Positions 45,085-53,441 of a stretch of 64,000 nucleotides of DNA are shown here, piece by piece. Made by a program: the position numbers and the translations under genes. Origin of the DNA: a bacterium (GTDB taxonomy: Bacteria > Chloroflexota > Dormibacteria > Dormibacterales > Dormibacteraceae); the NCBI GenBank assembly GCA_004299235.1, contig SCQL01000017.1, positions 1-64,000 of the forward strand. The letters are read 5' to 3'. Positions within the stretch are counted from its first letter, which is position 1. The number at the start of each line of letters is the position of its first letter. The notes beneath the pieces are model-generated. The model did not search any database. It saw nothing but the letters and a program-made list of their open reading frames with translations, and was not told the origin of the DNA.

Positions 45085-46425
45085 ATGGCCGAACACTTCG
45101 GACAAGCCCCGCGGCGCCGCCGGAGGCTGTGGATCCTCCTGTTTCTCGTGCCCGTGGAATTGATCCTCGCCTTCATCGTCCTCTTCCCTCACGAAGCGGC
45201 GCGCGTCGCTGGACCGCTGGGCGGATTGGACCAGGTTCGGCACCTCCTGCCGCTCGGCATCGTCGGCGTCCTCTCGTGGTCGGTGTGGATGATCCGCGTG
45301 ACCCTCTCGAAGTTCTACCGCCCGGTGCCGGCGGGCTATCACACGACCACTTCGGTGGTCGTGCCCGCCTACCGCGAAGATCCCGAGATCCTGGAGCGCT
45401 GCCTGCGGTCATGGCTTGCGGAGGACCCCACCGAGGTGATCGTCGTCCCCGACGCCGAGGACACCGACGTCATCGCCCTGCTTCGAGAGGTCGCGTCCGC
45501 GGATCTCCGGTTGCGCGTGATCCCGTTCGCGCACGAGGGCAAGCGCTCAGCCCTCGGTGTGGGTATGCGAGCGGCGAAATCGGATGTGATCATCCTCACC
45601 GACTCCGACACGCAGTGGGAACGGGGCCTTCTGGATGCGATCCAGGCACCCTTCGCGGACCCCCAGGTCGGCGGCGTCGGGACCCGGCAGAACGTCTACA
45701 TGCCGGAGACCAGCGTCTGGCGACGCATCGCCGACTGGATGATCGACATCCGCTACCTGGACTATGTGCCATCGCAAGGGCGGGCCGGCGCGGTGGCCTG
45801 CCTTTCCGGCCGCACGGCGGCCTACAGACGATCCGCTGTCATACCCATCCTCGGCCACATGGAACACGAGTTCTTTCTGGGCCGCCTGTGCGTCTCAGGT
45901 GATGACGGACGCCTGACCTGGTTGATGCTCGCCGCCGGCTACAGGACGGTGCATCAGTCGACCGCCCGCACCCTGTCGATGTTCCCCGACCGGCCATGGC
46001 CGTTCCTCAAGCAGAGACTCCGCTGGAGCCGCAACTCCTACCGCTGCTATTTGACCGCGATCTGGAAGGGCTGGCTGTGGAGACAGCCGCTCATCACGCA
46101 ACTGACCGTGCTCCAGTTCATGTTCACGCCGCTGACCATGGGCATCGCGCTGGGCTATCTGGTGCATTGGATCTTCCACCCGCAGCAGTTCGTCGCCACG
46201 ATCGCCCTGAGCTGGCTGTTGGGCGGCCGCGCGATCCGCGGCCTGTCACACCTTCGCCGCCGGCCGGGCGACATCTTCGTCCTGCCATTGGTCGCCCTGA
46301 CGACGATCTTCATCGCGCTGGTCGTGAAGACCTTTGCCATCGTGACGATGAACCGTCAAGGCTGGCTGACCCGGCACAGCGAACTGATCGGCGGCGAGGC
46401 GCAGGGGGCGCTGACTCTTGGCTAA
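45085..46425 (+). CDS. processive membrane glycosyltransferase (GT2, hyaluronan/alginate-synthase-like)
   Basis: A 446-residue GT2 enzyme with two N-terminal membrane helices (about 15-35, 53-73), the catalytic domain and four C-terminal helices. Key residues: VVVPAYRED (about 91), Asp123, the metal-binding DSD (173-175), GDDGRLTW (272-279) and QRLRW (310-314), the set used by processive synthases that make and extrude a polysaccharide. The closest visual matches are hyaluronan synthase and mannuronan synthase Alg8. The next genes encode secreted beta-helix proteins and a lyase, which fits an acidic exopolysaccharide. The product is not determined by sequence alone. Confidence 0.88.
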   Translation: MAEHFGQAPRRRRRLWILLFLVPVELILAFIVLFPHEAARVAGPLGGLDQVRHLLPLGIVGVLSWSVWMIRVTLSKFYRPVPAGYHTTTSVVVPAYREDPEILERCLRSWLAEDPTEVIVVPDAEDTDVIALLREVASADLRLRVIPFAHEGKRSALGVGMRAAKSDVIILTDSDTQWERGLLDAIQAPFADPQVGGVGTRQNVYMPETSVWRRIADWMIDIRYLDYVPSQGRAGAVACLSGRTAAYRRSAVIPILGHMEHEFFLGRLCVSGDDGRLTWLMLAAGYRTVHQSTARTLSMFPDRPWPFLKQRLRWSRNSYRCYLTAIWKGWLWRQPLITQLTVLQFMFTPLTMGIALGYLVHWIFHPQQFVATIALSWLLGGRAIRGLSHLRRRPGDIFVLPLVALTTIFIALVVKTFAIVTMNRQGWLTRHSELIGGEAQGALTLG

Positions 46426-48616
46426 GCAGCGCCGCGGCCGGCTCGCGAGCGCGCTCGCGTTCCTGTTCATCGTCGGCGTCGCCGCGCTCCCCTTTGCAGT
46501 CCACGGCCAGGCCACGCCCCCATGGGTGCAGTCGTCTCAGCACACCTCCCCTGTCCCCATCTCAACCACCCCGCCCAGCGTGCCGCTGGCGCCCGTGGAC
46601 CTTTCCTCAATCGCCACGCCCATCCAGCCGGATGATCCGCCGGTGTCGCCCCCGACGGTCGACCTGTCGCGCCAGGCGAGCCTGGTCGCGGGTGAGGACC
46701 TTCGACTCCGCACCCTGCTCCATCACATCGGCCGCCAGACCTATCCGGCCGTGGTGCCGGTCGGCGAGCAATTCGATGTGACGTCGGGTGTCATGAGGGC
46801 CGGGACACCGACCCTGGTCCTGCCCGGGCCCGCCAACTACACCATCGCCGACCTGGAGGCCACGGGGGCTGTGATCCCGCTCAGCCAGGGGGGATTCATA
46901 CTCGTCGACAGCGTCCTTGTCGCCTCGGGCGCAACCCTGAAGCTGAGTAGCCCGGAGGTTCCACTGCTGCTCATGGACAGCTCGACCCAGGGATTCACCT
47001 CGCTCGTGACCTGGGGCGGGACCCTGACTCTGACCGGCGAGAGCGCTCAGGCGCCCCTGGTCATCATGGGCTGGGACCGGACAACCGATCTGCCGGCCAC
47101 AGATCGCGGCTACGGGCGGCCGTACATCCGCGCGGTGGGCGGCCGCCTGGACATGAAGTACGTGCACGCCTCCTACCTCGGGTTCTGGAGCGGCCGCACC
47201 GGCGGAGTGGCGTGGACCGGGATCAGCAGCCGGGCTTCAACCGGAAGCGCCATCTCGTCGAGATTCATGTTCAACACGTACGGCGCCTTCGTCTCACGCG
47301 CCAGAGGCGTCGAGTTCACGGACGACCTGTTCGAGGGCAACGAGCTGGACGGGCTGCGGTTGCACCGCCTGACCGTCAGCTCATTGGTCAGCCGCAGCGC
47401 CTCCGCACGCAATGCCGGCAATGGCTTTGTCGTGAGCCGCGGGGCGACCAGCAACGTGCTGAAGGGCGACCTGGCGATCAACAACAGGGGCAATGGATTC
47501 CTGATCAACGGCCTGCCGCTGGTCAACGGTGCGTCACCCTCCGGCGGCAAGGCGGTCGCGTCGATGGGAACCGTGGTCGAAGACAGCGAGGCGGAGGCCA
47601 ACGCGCGCACGGGGATCCTGGTCGAAGGCGGCAACGGGACCATCGTCCTGGACAACATCGTCTGTGGTCCTGTCACCGGTATCGCGGTGCGAGCTGGAGC
47701 GGCTCAGACCTGGGTGGTCGGGAACGATGTCCGCTGCGGCGGCCGGGTGGCGCTTTCGATCGGGCCCTCGGTGACCGGGACGACGGTGGACGGCAATGCA
47801 CTCAGCAACGCCCGCATCGGACTCCTGATTCGGAATTCGCCGGGCATCCGGATTTTTGACAACCGGATCACGGGCGTGAGCGTGTTCGGGATCTCGGTGC
47901 GCGGGCTGTCGCAAGGGGTGGTCGGCAACGACAACGTCATCTCCGGACGCGGCTTCCAACCGATCGACACCCGGGGCGGAGCCGACGCTCCGATGATCAC
48001 GGACACCAACCTGAGCGGCTGGCAGCACAGGTCGTCACTCAACTTCCTCGCCTCCTGGCGCTATCACCCACTGCTGACGGCGTGGCTGGTCATCCTTGCC
48101 GTGCTGGTCGTCTTCTCGCTGGGTATCCGCTTCCGGCGCCGGCCGGCGCGCCCATACACCTACGCGGTCCCCTGGCAACCGTCGGCACAGGTCGCGCGCG
48201 GGCCGCAACCGGCGGAGGTCGCGGCCGCGGTGGCCTACGTACCGGCTCCATGGCGTCCGGCGACCCAAGAGGCGCGGGAACCGGTGCGGCGCGCAGAGCC
48301 GGCCGCCGCGGCCAAGCCCGTGGTCCTATGGCAGCCGTTCGCGGTGCCGGCCGGCGCGGCGGCACAGACCGGCCGTCCCGAACAAGCCAACGGAGAGAAG
48401 GATGCGAACGGCCTGCCAAGCGCTCGAAGGCGCACGCAAGGGCGCGTCCGCAAGAATGCGGCGCGTGTGGAAGCGGCCGGCGGCCCGGCTTCGGCGCCAT
48501 CGCCACCGGCGCCGGCCAAGCCCTCGGAGAGCCCGTTCTGGAAGTTGCTCGCGACCGGCACCTGGGCCGCCGGCCAGGAGGAGGATCGGCAAGCCGCCAA
48601 AGAAGCACCGACATGA
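46418..48616 (+). CDS. secreted/membrane-anchored right-handed beta-helix protein (AlgG/NosD-like)
   Basis: A 732-residue exported protein: signal peptide (residues 1-30), a Pro/Thr-rich stretch, then about 400 residues of right-handed parallel beta-helix repeats (NTYGAFVSRARGVEFTDDLF, GNELDGLRLHRL, AGNGFVVSRGATSN, NARIGLLIRNSPGIRI), a membrane helix near residue 555 and a basic Ala/Pro-rich cytoplasmic tail. The order of repeats resembles the mannuronan C5-epimerase AlgG, although the DPHD catalytic motif is not obvious. The start is TTG, 8 nt inside the end of the synthase gene. It probably modifies or guides the nascent polysaccharide. Confidence 0.75.
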   Translation: MAKQRRGRLASALAFLFIVGVAALPFAVHGQATPPWVQSSQHTSPVPISTTPPSVPLAPVDLSSIATPIQPDDPPVSPPTVDLSRQASLVAGEDLRLRTLLHHIGRQTYPAVVPVGEQFDVTSGVMRAGTPTLVLPGPANYTIADLEATGAVIPLSQGGFILVDSVLVASGATLKLSSPEVPLLLMDSSTQGFTSLVTWGGTLTLTGESAQAPLVIMGWDRTTDLPATDRGYGRPYIRAVGGRLDMKYVHASYLGFWSGRTGGVAWTGISSRASTGSAISSRFMFNTYGAFVSRARGVEFTDDLFEGNELDGLRLHRLTVSSLVSRSASARNAGNGFVVSRGATSNVLKGDLAINNRGNGFLINGLPLVNGASPSGGKAVASMGTVVEDSEAEANARTGILVEGGNGTIVLDNIVCGPVTGIAVRAGAAQTWVVGNDVRCGGRVALSIGPSVTGTTVDGNALSNARIGLLIRNSPGIRIFDNRITGVSVFGISVRGLSQGVVGNDNVISGRGFQPIDTRGGADAPMITDTNLSGWQHRSSLNFLASWRYHPLLTAWLVILAVLVVFSLGIRFRRRPARPYTYAVPWQPSAQVARGPQPAEVAAAVAYVPAPWRPATQEAREPVRRAEPAAAAKPVVLWQPFAVPAGAAAQTGRPEQANGEKDANGLPSARRRTQGRVRKNAARVEAAGGPASAPSPPAPAKPSESPFWKLLATGTWAAGQEEDRQAAKEAPT

Positions 48617-49701
48617 GCGCTCGGGTTCGGAGATGGCTGATGCTGACCGCTGCCGGCCTGGCCCTCCTGGCGATCGGGGTCGGGTCAGGAGAGTTCCTGG
48701 CGAGGCGCCTCTCGCCATCGCCAGTCGCGACGCAGGCGATCTCGTCGTCTCCATCGCCCAGCCCATCGCCGCAGGCGGTGCCCTCTCCAACGCCGAGCCC
48801 GCTCGCCGGTTGTCCGGCGGGGCAGGCGGTCACGGACGCTCCGGGACTGACCCAAGCCTTGAAGGCCGCCAGGCCTGGAGCTGTGATCGTGCTGGCCGCC
48901 GGCACGTATGCCGGCCGATTCGAGGCGACGGTGACCGGCACGGCGGATGCTCCGATCACACTGTGCGGCTCGAGAGACGCCGTCATCGACGGCGGCGACA
49001 TCAAGCTCGGGTACTCGTTGCACCTGAACTCGGTTGACTGGTGGCGGCTCATCGGTTTCACGATTCAGGGCGGCCAGAAGGGCGTGGTGACGGACCATGT
49101 CCACCACGTATTGATCTCAGGCCTGTACGTCCACGACGTGGGCGACGAGGCCATCCACCTCAGATCGGCCAGCACTGACAACACGATCGAAGGCGTGTTG
49201 ATTCGCAACACGGGACACCTGGTGGCCAAGTTCGGCGAGGGCATCTACGTGGGCAGCGCGAACCACAACTGGTGCAAGTACAGTGGCTGCGGCCCCGACA
49301 CGAGCGACCGCAACGTGGTCCGAAACAACGACATCTCCAACACGACGGCGGAGAACATCGACATCAAGGAAGGCACCACCGGGGGCACGATCGAGGGCAA
49401 CCACCTGTCCGGCGAAGGCATGGTCAGATCCGCCGCCACGGCGTGGGTGAACGTCAAGGGCAACGGATGGACGATCGTCGGGAACGTCGGCCACCTCAGC
49501 CTGAAGGATGGCTTCCAGGTTCACCGCGTCTACGCCGGATGGGGGGAACGCAACCTCTTTCGAGCCAATCAAGCGGCGGTCGACGGGCCCGGCTACGGCA
49601 TCTACGTGCAGAGCGCGTCGCTGGCCACGATCGTGATGTGCGACAACACCGCCACGGGCGCCGCCTCCGGCCTCTCCAACACCCCATGCAGGAACGCCTG
49701 A
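48613..49701 (+). CDS. secreted right-handed beta-helix protein
   Basis: A 362-residue protein with an N-terminal membrane anchor (LMLTAAGLALLAIGVGSGEF), a Ser/Pro spacer and a parallel beta-helix domain from about residue 75 (YAGRFEATVTGTADAPITLCG, GLYVHDVGDEAIHLRSAS, EGIYVGSANHNWC, ENIDIKEGTTGG). The fold is that of polysaccharide lyases and epimerases; relatives are annotated only as beta-helix or pectate-lyase-like. It overlaps the previous gene by ATGA and the next by TGATG, so it belongs to the same operon. It is a second candidate modifying enzyme. Confidence 0.75.
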   Translation: MSARVRRWLMLTAAGLALLAIGVGSGEFLARRLSPSPVATQAISSSPSPSPSPQAVPSPTPSPLAGCPAGQAVTDAPGLTQALKAARPGAVIVLAAGTYAGRFEATVTGTADAPITLCGSRDAVIDGGDIKLGYSLHLNSVDWWRLIGFTIQGGQKGVVTDHVHHVLISGLYVHDVGDEAIHLRSASTDNTIEGVLIRNTGHLVAKFGEGIYVGSANHNWCKYSGCGPDTSDRNVVRNNDISNTTAENIDIKEGTTGGTIEGNHLSGEGMVRSAATAWVNVKGNGWTIVGNVGHLSLKDGFQVHRVYAGWGERNLFRANQAAVDGPGYGIYVQSASLATIVMCDNTATGAASGLSNTPCRNA

Positions 49702-50330
49702 TGGAGAGCCTGCGAAATCGGAGGCGCATGCGACAGGCGAGCGTCCTCGCCGGTCTGTTGGTGGGGGTGGCGGTGGTCCTGATCGCGAGCCGTCCCGCGG
49801 ATCCATCCGCCCAGTACTTCCCGACCACCAGGCTGGTCGCCAATCCGGATGTCCCGGTCGATACGATCGACTCTTCGAAGATCGCGAAGGACACTCCGCC
49901 GCGGCAATTGCCCCACGGCCCGATCGCCCGGCCGAGACCCGATCTGACACCAGGTGCCGTCGCCGTGAAGGACGTCCTGTCCGTGTGCCGGATCGAAAAG
50001 AAGAGTCACGCCCTGTTCGCACCAGGCACGCTCAGCACGGTGATTCCGCCGGCGATCCAGCAGGCCGTCTTCAGTGCCTACAAGATCGAGCCGCGCCTGA
50101 CCATGCAATACGGCCTCGACTTCCTCGTCCCGTTGCAACTGGGAGGCGCCAGCGTGACGTCAAACATCTGGCCCGTGCCGAGGACGGATCACGGTCTCGG
50201 CTTCCGCGAGAAGGAGATTCTCAACATCCGCATGCATGTGCTCGTGTGCCATGGCGAAATGCCTCTCGCGGAAGCTCAGAAAGAGATTGCGAGCGATTGG
50301 GTGACGCTGTGGATCAAGTACGGAGCCTGA
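49701..50330 (+). CDS. secreted protein with degenerate HNH-like domain
   Basis: A 209-residue protein with an N-terminal membrane helix (about 15-32) and a C-terminal domain whose pattern LDFLVPLQLGGASVTSNIWP resembles the DHLIPLELGGSN-NLWP core of a family of HNH-like proteins; the metal/catalytic His is Phe here. The end (EAQKEIASDWVTLW) also matches that family. So the domain may bind rather than cut. Two cysteines (VCRIEKK, LVCHGEM) may form a disulfide outside the cell. Start ATG 49701 overlaps the previous stop; an in-frame ATG at 49686 is an alternative. Confidence 0.65.
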   Translation: MESLRNRRRMRQASVLAGLLVGVAVVLIASRPADPSAQYFPTTRLVANPDVPVDTIDSSKIAKDTPPRQLPHGPIARPRPDLTPGAVAVKDVLSVCRIEKKSHALFAPGTLSTVIPPAIQQAVFSAYKIEPRLTMQYGLDFLVPLQLGGASVTSNIWPVPRTDHGLGFREKEILNIRMHVLVCHGEMPLAEAQKEIASDWVTLWIKYGA

Positions 50331-50389
50331 CGCTTTCGAGGACCCGAGACCGGCCGCCGCGCGGGAGCCCGGTACGGCCATTGGTTATG

Positions 50390-50486
50390 ATCGGGCAAAG
50401 GAAGTAGCCCCGGCACTCGACTCTACGTCTGGGAGCTAATACAGGGCTCGCTTCTCGAATCACTCGGCTTTTGCCGATCAAGGAGG
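50390..50486 (+). promoter_or_regulatory. structured 5' leader with mutually exclusive stems
   Basis: Upstream of the lyase-like gene, 50390-50400 can pair with 50468-50478 (5 bp, a bulge, 5 bp), closing a domain that contains two small hairpins (50393-50396 with 50407-50410; 50433-50436 with 50446-50449). The 3' strand alternatively forms a perfect local hairpin (CGGC-TTTT-GCCG, 50465-50476) directly before the Shine-Dalgarno AAGGAGG at 50480-50486. Two exclusive folds next to the RBS are what a riboswitch would show. I cannot assign it to a known class. Confidence 0.4.
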
Positions 50487-50496
50487 CTCCCAGACA

Positions 50497-51495
50497 ATGC
50501 CAAGCATCCGCTTGCGCTTTGCCATGGCCATCGTCGCCATGGTGGCGCCCATACTGCTCGCCGGAGCCATCGCCGCTCCGATGGCATTCGCGTCCGACAG
50601 GTGTACGGATCCCTCGACCGACAACGACGTCGAGTACGCCGGCGACGTCGACAACTGGTGCACCGACCCGGCGGCCACGCCTCAGCCCAGCCCGGCGACC
50701 ACGCCTCAGCCCAGCCCGGCGACCACGCCTCAGCCCAGCCCAACAGCCCTCCCACAGCCCAGCCCGACGCCAAGCTATGGACCGACCCCCTCCCCCCTAC
50801 CGTCATCTCCGACGCCGTACGTGAGCGGATCGTTCCCGGTGGCGTACTTCGCTCCCGATCTCACGGGGCCAGCCACCCGTCAATTCACCAATCAGTTCAT
50901 CGACCAGATTGGAAGCTATGTGGAGACGACTTACCCCGCCGGATCGAGCGCTCCCTCATCCGGGGTTCCCGGAGGCGCGCAGGCGAGGCTGCCGATGGCC
51001 GCCGGCCCGGTTGATGAGGCCACGCTGACCTACCAGCTTCGTTTTCCGGTCGGCACACAGTGGGTGAAGGGCGGCAAGCTCCCTGGGCTGTGCGGCGGCG
51101 CCTGCTGGACTGGGAGCAACAACGGCCCGGGCGGCTGGGCGGGCCGGTTCATGTGGCGGGCCGGGGGCGCGGGAGAAGTTCTCCTCAACGACGCGACCAC
51201 AACCGGCTACGGCTCGGACCTCGGGCTGGGGAGCTGGTATTTCCAGGCCGATGGCCAATGGCACATCCTCAGCGAGCACGTGCGCATGAATACGCCCGGC
51301 ATGCCTGACGGTTTCATCGACGTGACCTACGACGGCGTCCTGGTCGCACACCTGACCGGCATCACGTTCCGCACAGACTCCGCCACCCACATCGACAGCC
51401 TGATGTTCAGCACCTTCTACGGCGGGCATGACTCGACGTGGGCGCCGACCACCGTCCAGCACTTCGACTTCGCGGCCTTCCACGTCACGGCCTAG
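50497..51495 (+). CDS. secreted polysaccharide lyase-like protein (PL14-type domain)
   Basis: A 332-residue secreted protein. Signal peptide (1-32, cleaved near AFAS), a Pro-rich linker built of eight-residue TTPQPSPA repeats, and a C-terminal domain from about residue 160 with the jelly-roll pattern of PL14-like alginate/glucuronan lyases: GGKLPGLCGG, GGWAGRFMWR, GQWHILSEHVRMN, DGFIDVTYDG, FRTDSATHIDSLMFSTFYGG. In alginate-type systems a lyase clears misplaced polymer or remodels the matrix. The gene has its own leader and strong RBS after a 166-bp gap. Catalytic residues are not checked against a structure. Confidence 0.78.
   Translation: MPSIRLRFAMAIVAMVAPILLAGAIAAPMAFASDRCTDPSTDNDVEYAGDVDNWCTDPAATPQPSPATTPQPSPATTPQPSPTALPQPSPTPSYGPTPSPLPSSPTPYVSGSFPVAYFAPDLTGPATRQFTNQFIDQIGSYVETTYPAGSSAPSSGVPGGAQARLPMAAGPVDEATLTYQLRFPVGTQWVKGGKLPGLCGGACWTGSNNGPGGWAGRFMWRAGGAGEVLLNDATTTGYGSDLGLGSWYFQADGQWHILSEHVRMNTPGMPDGFIDVTYDGVLVAHLTGITFRTDSATHIDSLMFSTFYGGHDSTWAPTTVQHFDFAAFHVTA
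50674..50769 (+). repeat. 24-bp tandem repeat encoding a Pro-rich linker
   Basis: Three near-identical 24-bp units (50674-50697, 50698-50721, 50722-50745) and one diverged unit encode TTPQPSPA-type octapeptides between the signal peptide and catalytic domain of the lyase-like protein. Such linkers space a domain from the cell surface; the repeat count may vary between strains by slippage. Confidence 0.85.
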
Positions 51496-51631
51496 GGCCC
51501 AGGTCAACGAGGTGGGCTCCGTCGATGGGGTCCACCTCACCTCGACTTCGCAGCGTTCCGCTCAACCTGGAAGCTCGGCCGGCGGCGAAGAAACCGAGCA
51601 GCCAAGAAATTTCTGCCCGCGGCGGCAGCGA

Positions 51632-51787
51632 GCTCGCGCCCCTCACCCTGACCCTCTCCCCGCAGGGGAGAGGGGGGATTCTTCGCCCACCGACATCGCT
51701 TGTGGGCCTCCGGGCGCCACGCGCACGCCCTCTTCCCAGTCCTTCCGCCGCCGAGTGTCTCGCCTACTCGGGGATAGGCCAGGCTAG
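51632..51787. repeat. GC-rich hairpin repeat, copy 3
   Basis: Third copy of the element at 161-419. Core stem 51652-51661 with 51665-51674, identical 10-bp arms and loop; the downstream block (CACGCGCACGCCCTCTTCCC) and right end (CTACTCGGGGATAGGCCAGG) are conserved too. As in copy 2 the right end includes the TAG stop of a minus-strand gene (51784-51786). The rest of the 288-bp spacer 51496-51783 holds nothing else I can identify. Confidence 0.85.
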
Positions 51788-52761
51788 ACCGCCACCACGG
51801 CGGCGCGGAATTCGCGCTCCCGGCGCGACAGCTGGTGGAACCACAACCACTGTTTGGCGAGCCCCTCGCGGAGCGAGACCCTGGGTTCCCAGAGCAGGTG
51901 CTGCCGGGCGAGATTGATCGAGGCACCGGTATGCCGGTGGTCTTCCGGTGCCGCCGGCAGATGGCGCAGCCGGACCTTGGCCCCGGTGATCTCCTCGAGC
52001 ACCGACAGCACGGCGTTGACGGTCGCGCGGCTTCCACCGCCGATGTTGAGCACCTTGCCGACCACGTCAGCCGTGATCACCCGGGTGGTCGCCTCCACCG
52101 CGTCCGTCACGAATGTGAATTCACGAGTCTGCTCGCCATCGCCGTATACCTCGATCTCCTCGCCCAGCGTCAGCGCTCGCATGAAACGCGCAATCGCCAT
52201 GTCGGGTCGCTGACGGGGGCCGTAGACGGTGAAGTACCGAAGAGACATTGCGGGCAGGCCGAAATTGCGCGCGTACAGGTGGACGAGATTCTCACCGGCG
52301 AGTTTCGTCACCCCATATGAGGAGAGTGGAAGCGGAACGCTTGATTCCTTGGTGGGGAGCCTCTCCGCATCGCCGTAGACCGACGAGCTGCCCGCGTAGA
52401 CAAGGCGCCTGATCGAGCTTCCGACCAGTGCTTCAAGCAGCCGCTGGGTGGCGAGCACGTTGTCCCGCATGTAGTGGTCGAAGTGATTCCGGCGGCTGGC
52501 TCGAATTCCCGAGCGACTCGCCAGGTGAAACACGACATCGGCGCCGTCGAGCGCGTCACGGAGATCGTCGTCGACGAGATCCAGCTCATGGAACTTGAAG
52601 TTGCCAAAGTCGCGTGCGGCCTCCAGGTTCTGCTCCTTCAGCATGCGGGAGTAGTAGTCGCTGAAGCAATCGATGCCGACGACCTCGTGACCGTCCGCCA
52701 GCAGGCGGTCGGCGAGATGCGACCCGATGAAACCCGCCGCTCCGGTGACTACCGCGCGCAT
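51784..52761 (-). CDS. NAD-dependent nucleotide-sugar epimerase/dehydratase
   Basis: A 325-residue extended SDR with GAAGFIGSH for NAD binding and the catalytic Tyr/Lys in SSYGVTKLAGE; SLRYFTVYGPRQRPDMAI marks the UDP-glucose/UDP-glucuronate epimerase group. It converts one nucleotide sugar to another in the cytoplasm and could supply the precursor for the synthase at 45085 (inference; it is on the opposite strand). The start at 52761 (MRAVVTGAAGFIG) is the only one that fits the fold; the open frame extends 46 codons upstream without similarity. Its last codons lie in the hairpin repeat. Confidence 0.9.
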   Translation of the reverse strand: MRAVVTGAAGFIGSHLADRLLADGHEVVGIDCFSDYYSRMLKEQNLEAARDFGNFKFHELDLVDDDLRDALDGADVVFHLASRSGIRASRRNHFDHYMRDNVLATQRLLEALVGSSIRRLVYAGSSSVYGDAERLPTKESSVPLPLSSYGVTKLAGENLVHLYARNFGLPAMSLRYFTVYGPRQRPDMAIARFMRALTLGEEIEVYGDGEQTREFTFVTDAVEATTRVITADVVGKVLNIGGGSRATVNAVLSVLEEITGAKVRLRHLPAAPEDHRHTGASINLARQHLLWEPRVSLREGLAKQWLWFHQLSRREREFRAAVVAV

Positions 52762-52928
52762 CGGATTGAGGCACGAGCTTGGCGGTGCATCGTGACGCGA
52801 TCCTAGGTGGGCCGGCAGGCGGCGTCTACATGGCATTTGACCCACCGCCTGGGTCAAGATGCCGCCCACCGCAGGGACACCGGGCGCAGAAAACTCCACC
52901 GGCCGAGAGCCTTCTCGAGGACGCGGCG

Positions 52929-53384
52929 CTATCCGGTCGAGATCGCTCCCCGCGTCAGCGCCTTCTGCATGTTCTGAAGCAGGTGCTCGATCGTCTTCTC
53001 GTTCGTGCGCTCCAGCAGCAGCGCGTCGACGGCCTTGCCGATCGGGCCTCCCGCCATCTGGTAGTCGACGTCGACGTTCACTCGGGTCTGCTCGCCCTCC
53101 CGCTCAAAGCTCCAGGCGAAGGTGCCGTTCATCCCGCCCGCGAAGGCGCTGCGCAGGCGGTTGGGCCGCTGATACTCGGTGACCGTGAACTTTTCGTCGA
53201 AGGTCATGCCGAGCACCTTGTAGATGACGCGGAAGGAGTCGCCCAGCCGCTTCTCGGTCCTCACCAGGTCCGCCACGCGGTCGACGTTGGGAACGTAGGT
53301 GGGGAATCTCTCCGGGTCGTCGACGAAGTCGAAGACCTTCTCGATCGGCGCGTCGACGGTTGCGCGGTTGTGTATCTCGGCCAT
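52929..53384 (-). CDS. SRPBCC-fold (polyketide cyclase/START-like) protein
   Basis: A 151-residue cytoplasmic protein with the helix-grip fold: ATVDAPIEKVFDFVDDPERFPTY split at the first turn, VTEYQRPNRL, and GTFAWSFEREGEQTRVNVDV. The fold has a deep pocket for lipids or hydrophobic molecules; the substrate is unknown. The start at 53384 has GGGAGGG about 8 nt upstream. It is divergent from the nuclease-like gene at 53442 with only 57 bp between them. Confidence 0.85.
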   Translation of the reverse strand: MAEIHNRATVDAPIEKVFDFVDDPERFPTYVPNVDRVADLVRTEKRLGDSFRVIYKVLGMTFDEKFTVTEYQRPNRLRSAFAGGMNGTFAWSFEREGEQTRVNVDVDYQMAGGPIGKAVDALLLERTNEKTIEHLLQNMQKALTRGAISTG

Positions 53385-53441
53385 GGTCAATCCCTCCCAG
53401 CCGAAACCGATCCCGTGTGCGCCCGCCCAGCGTAGCAAAGC

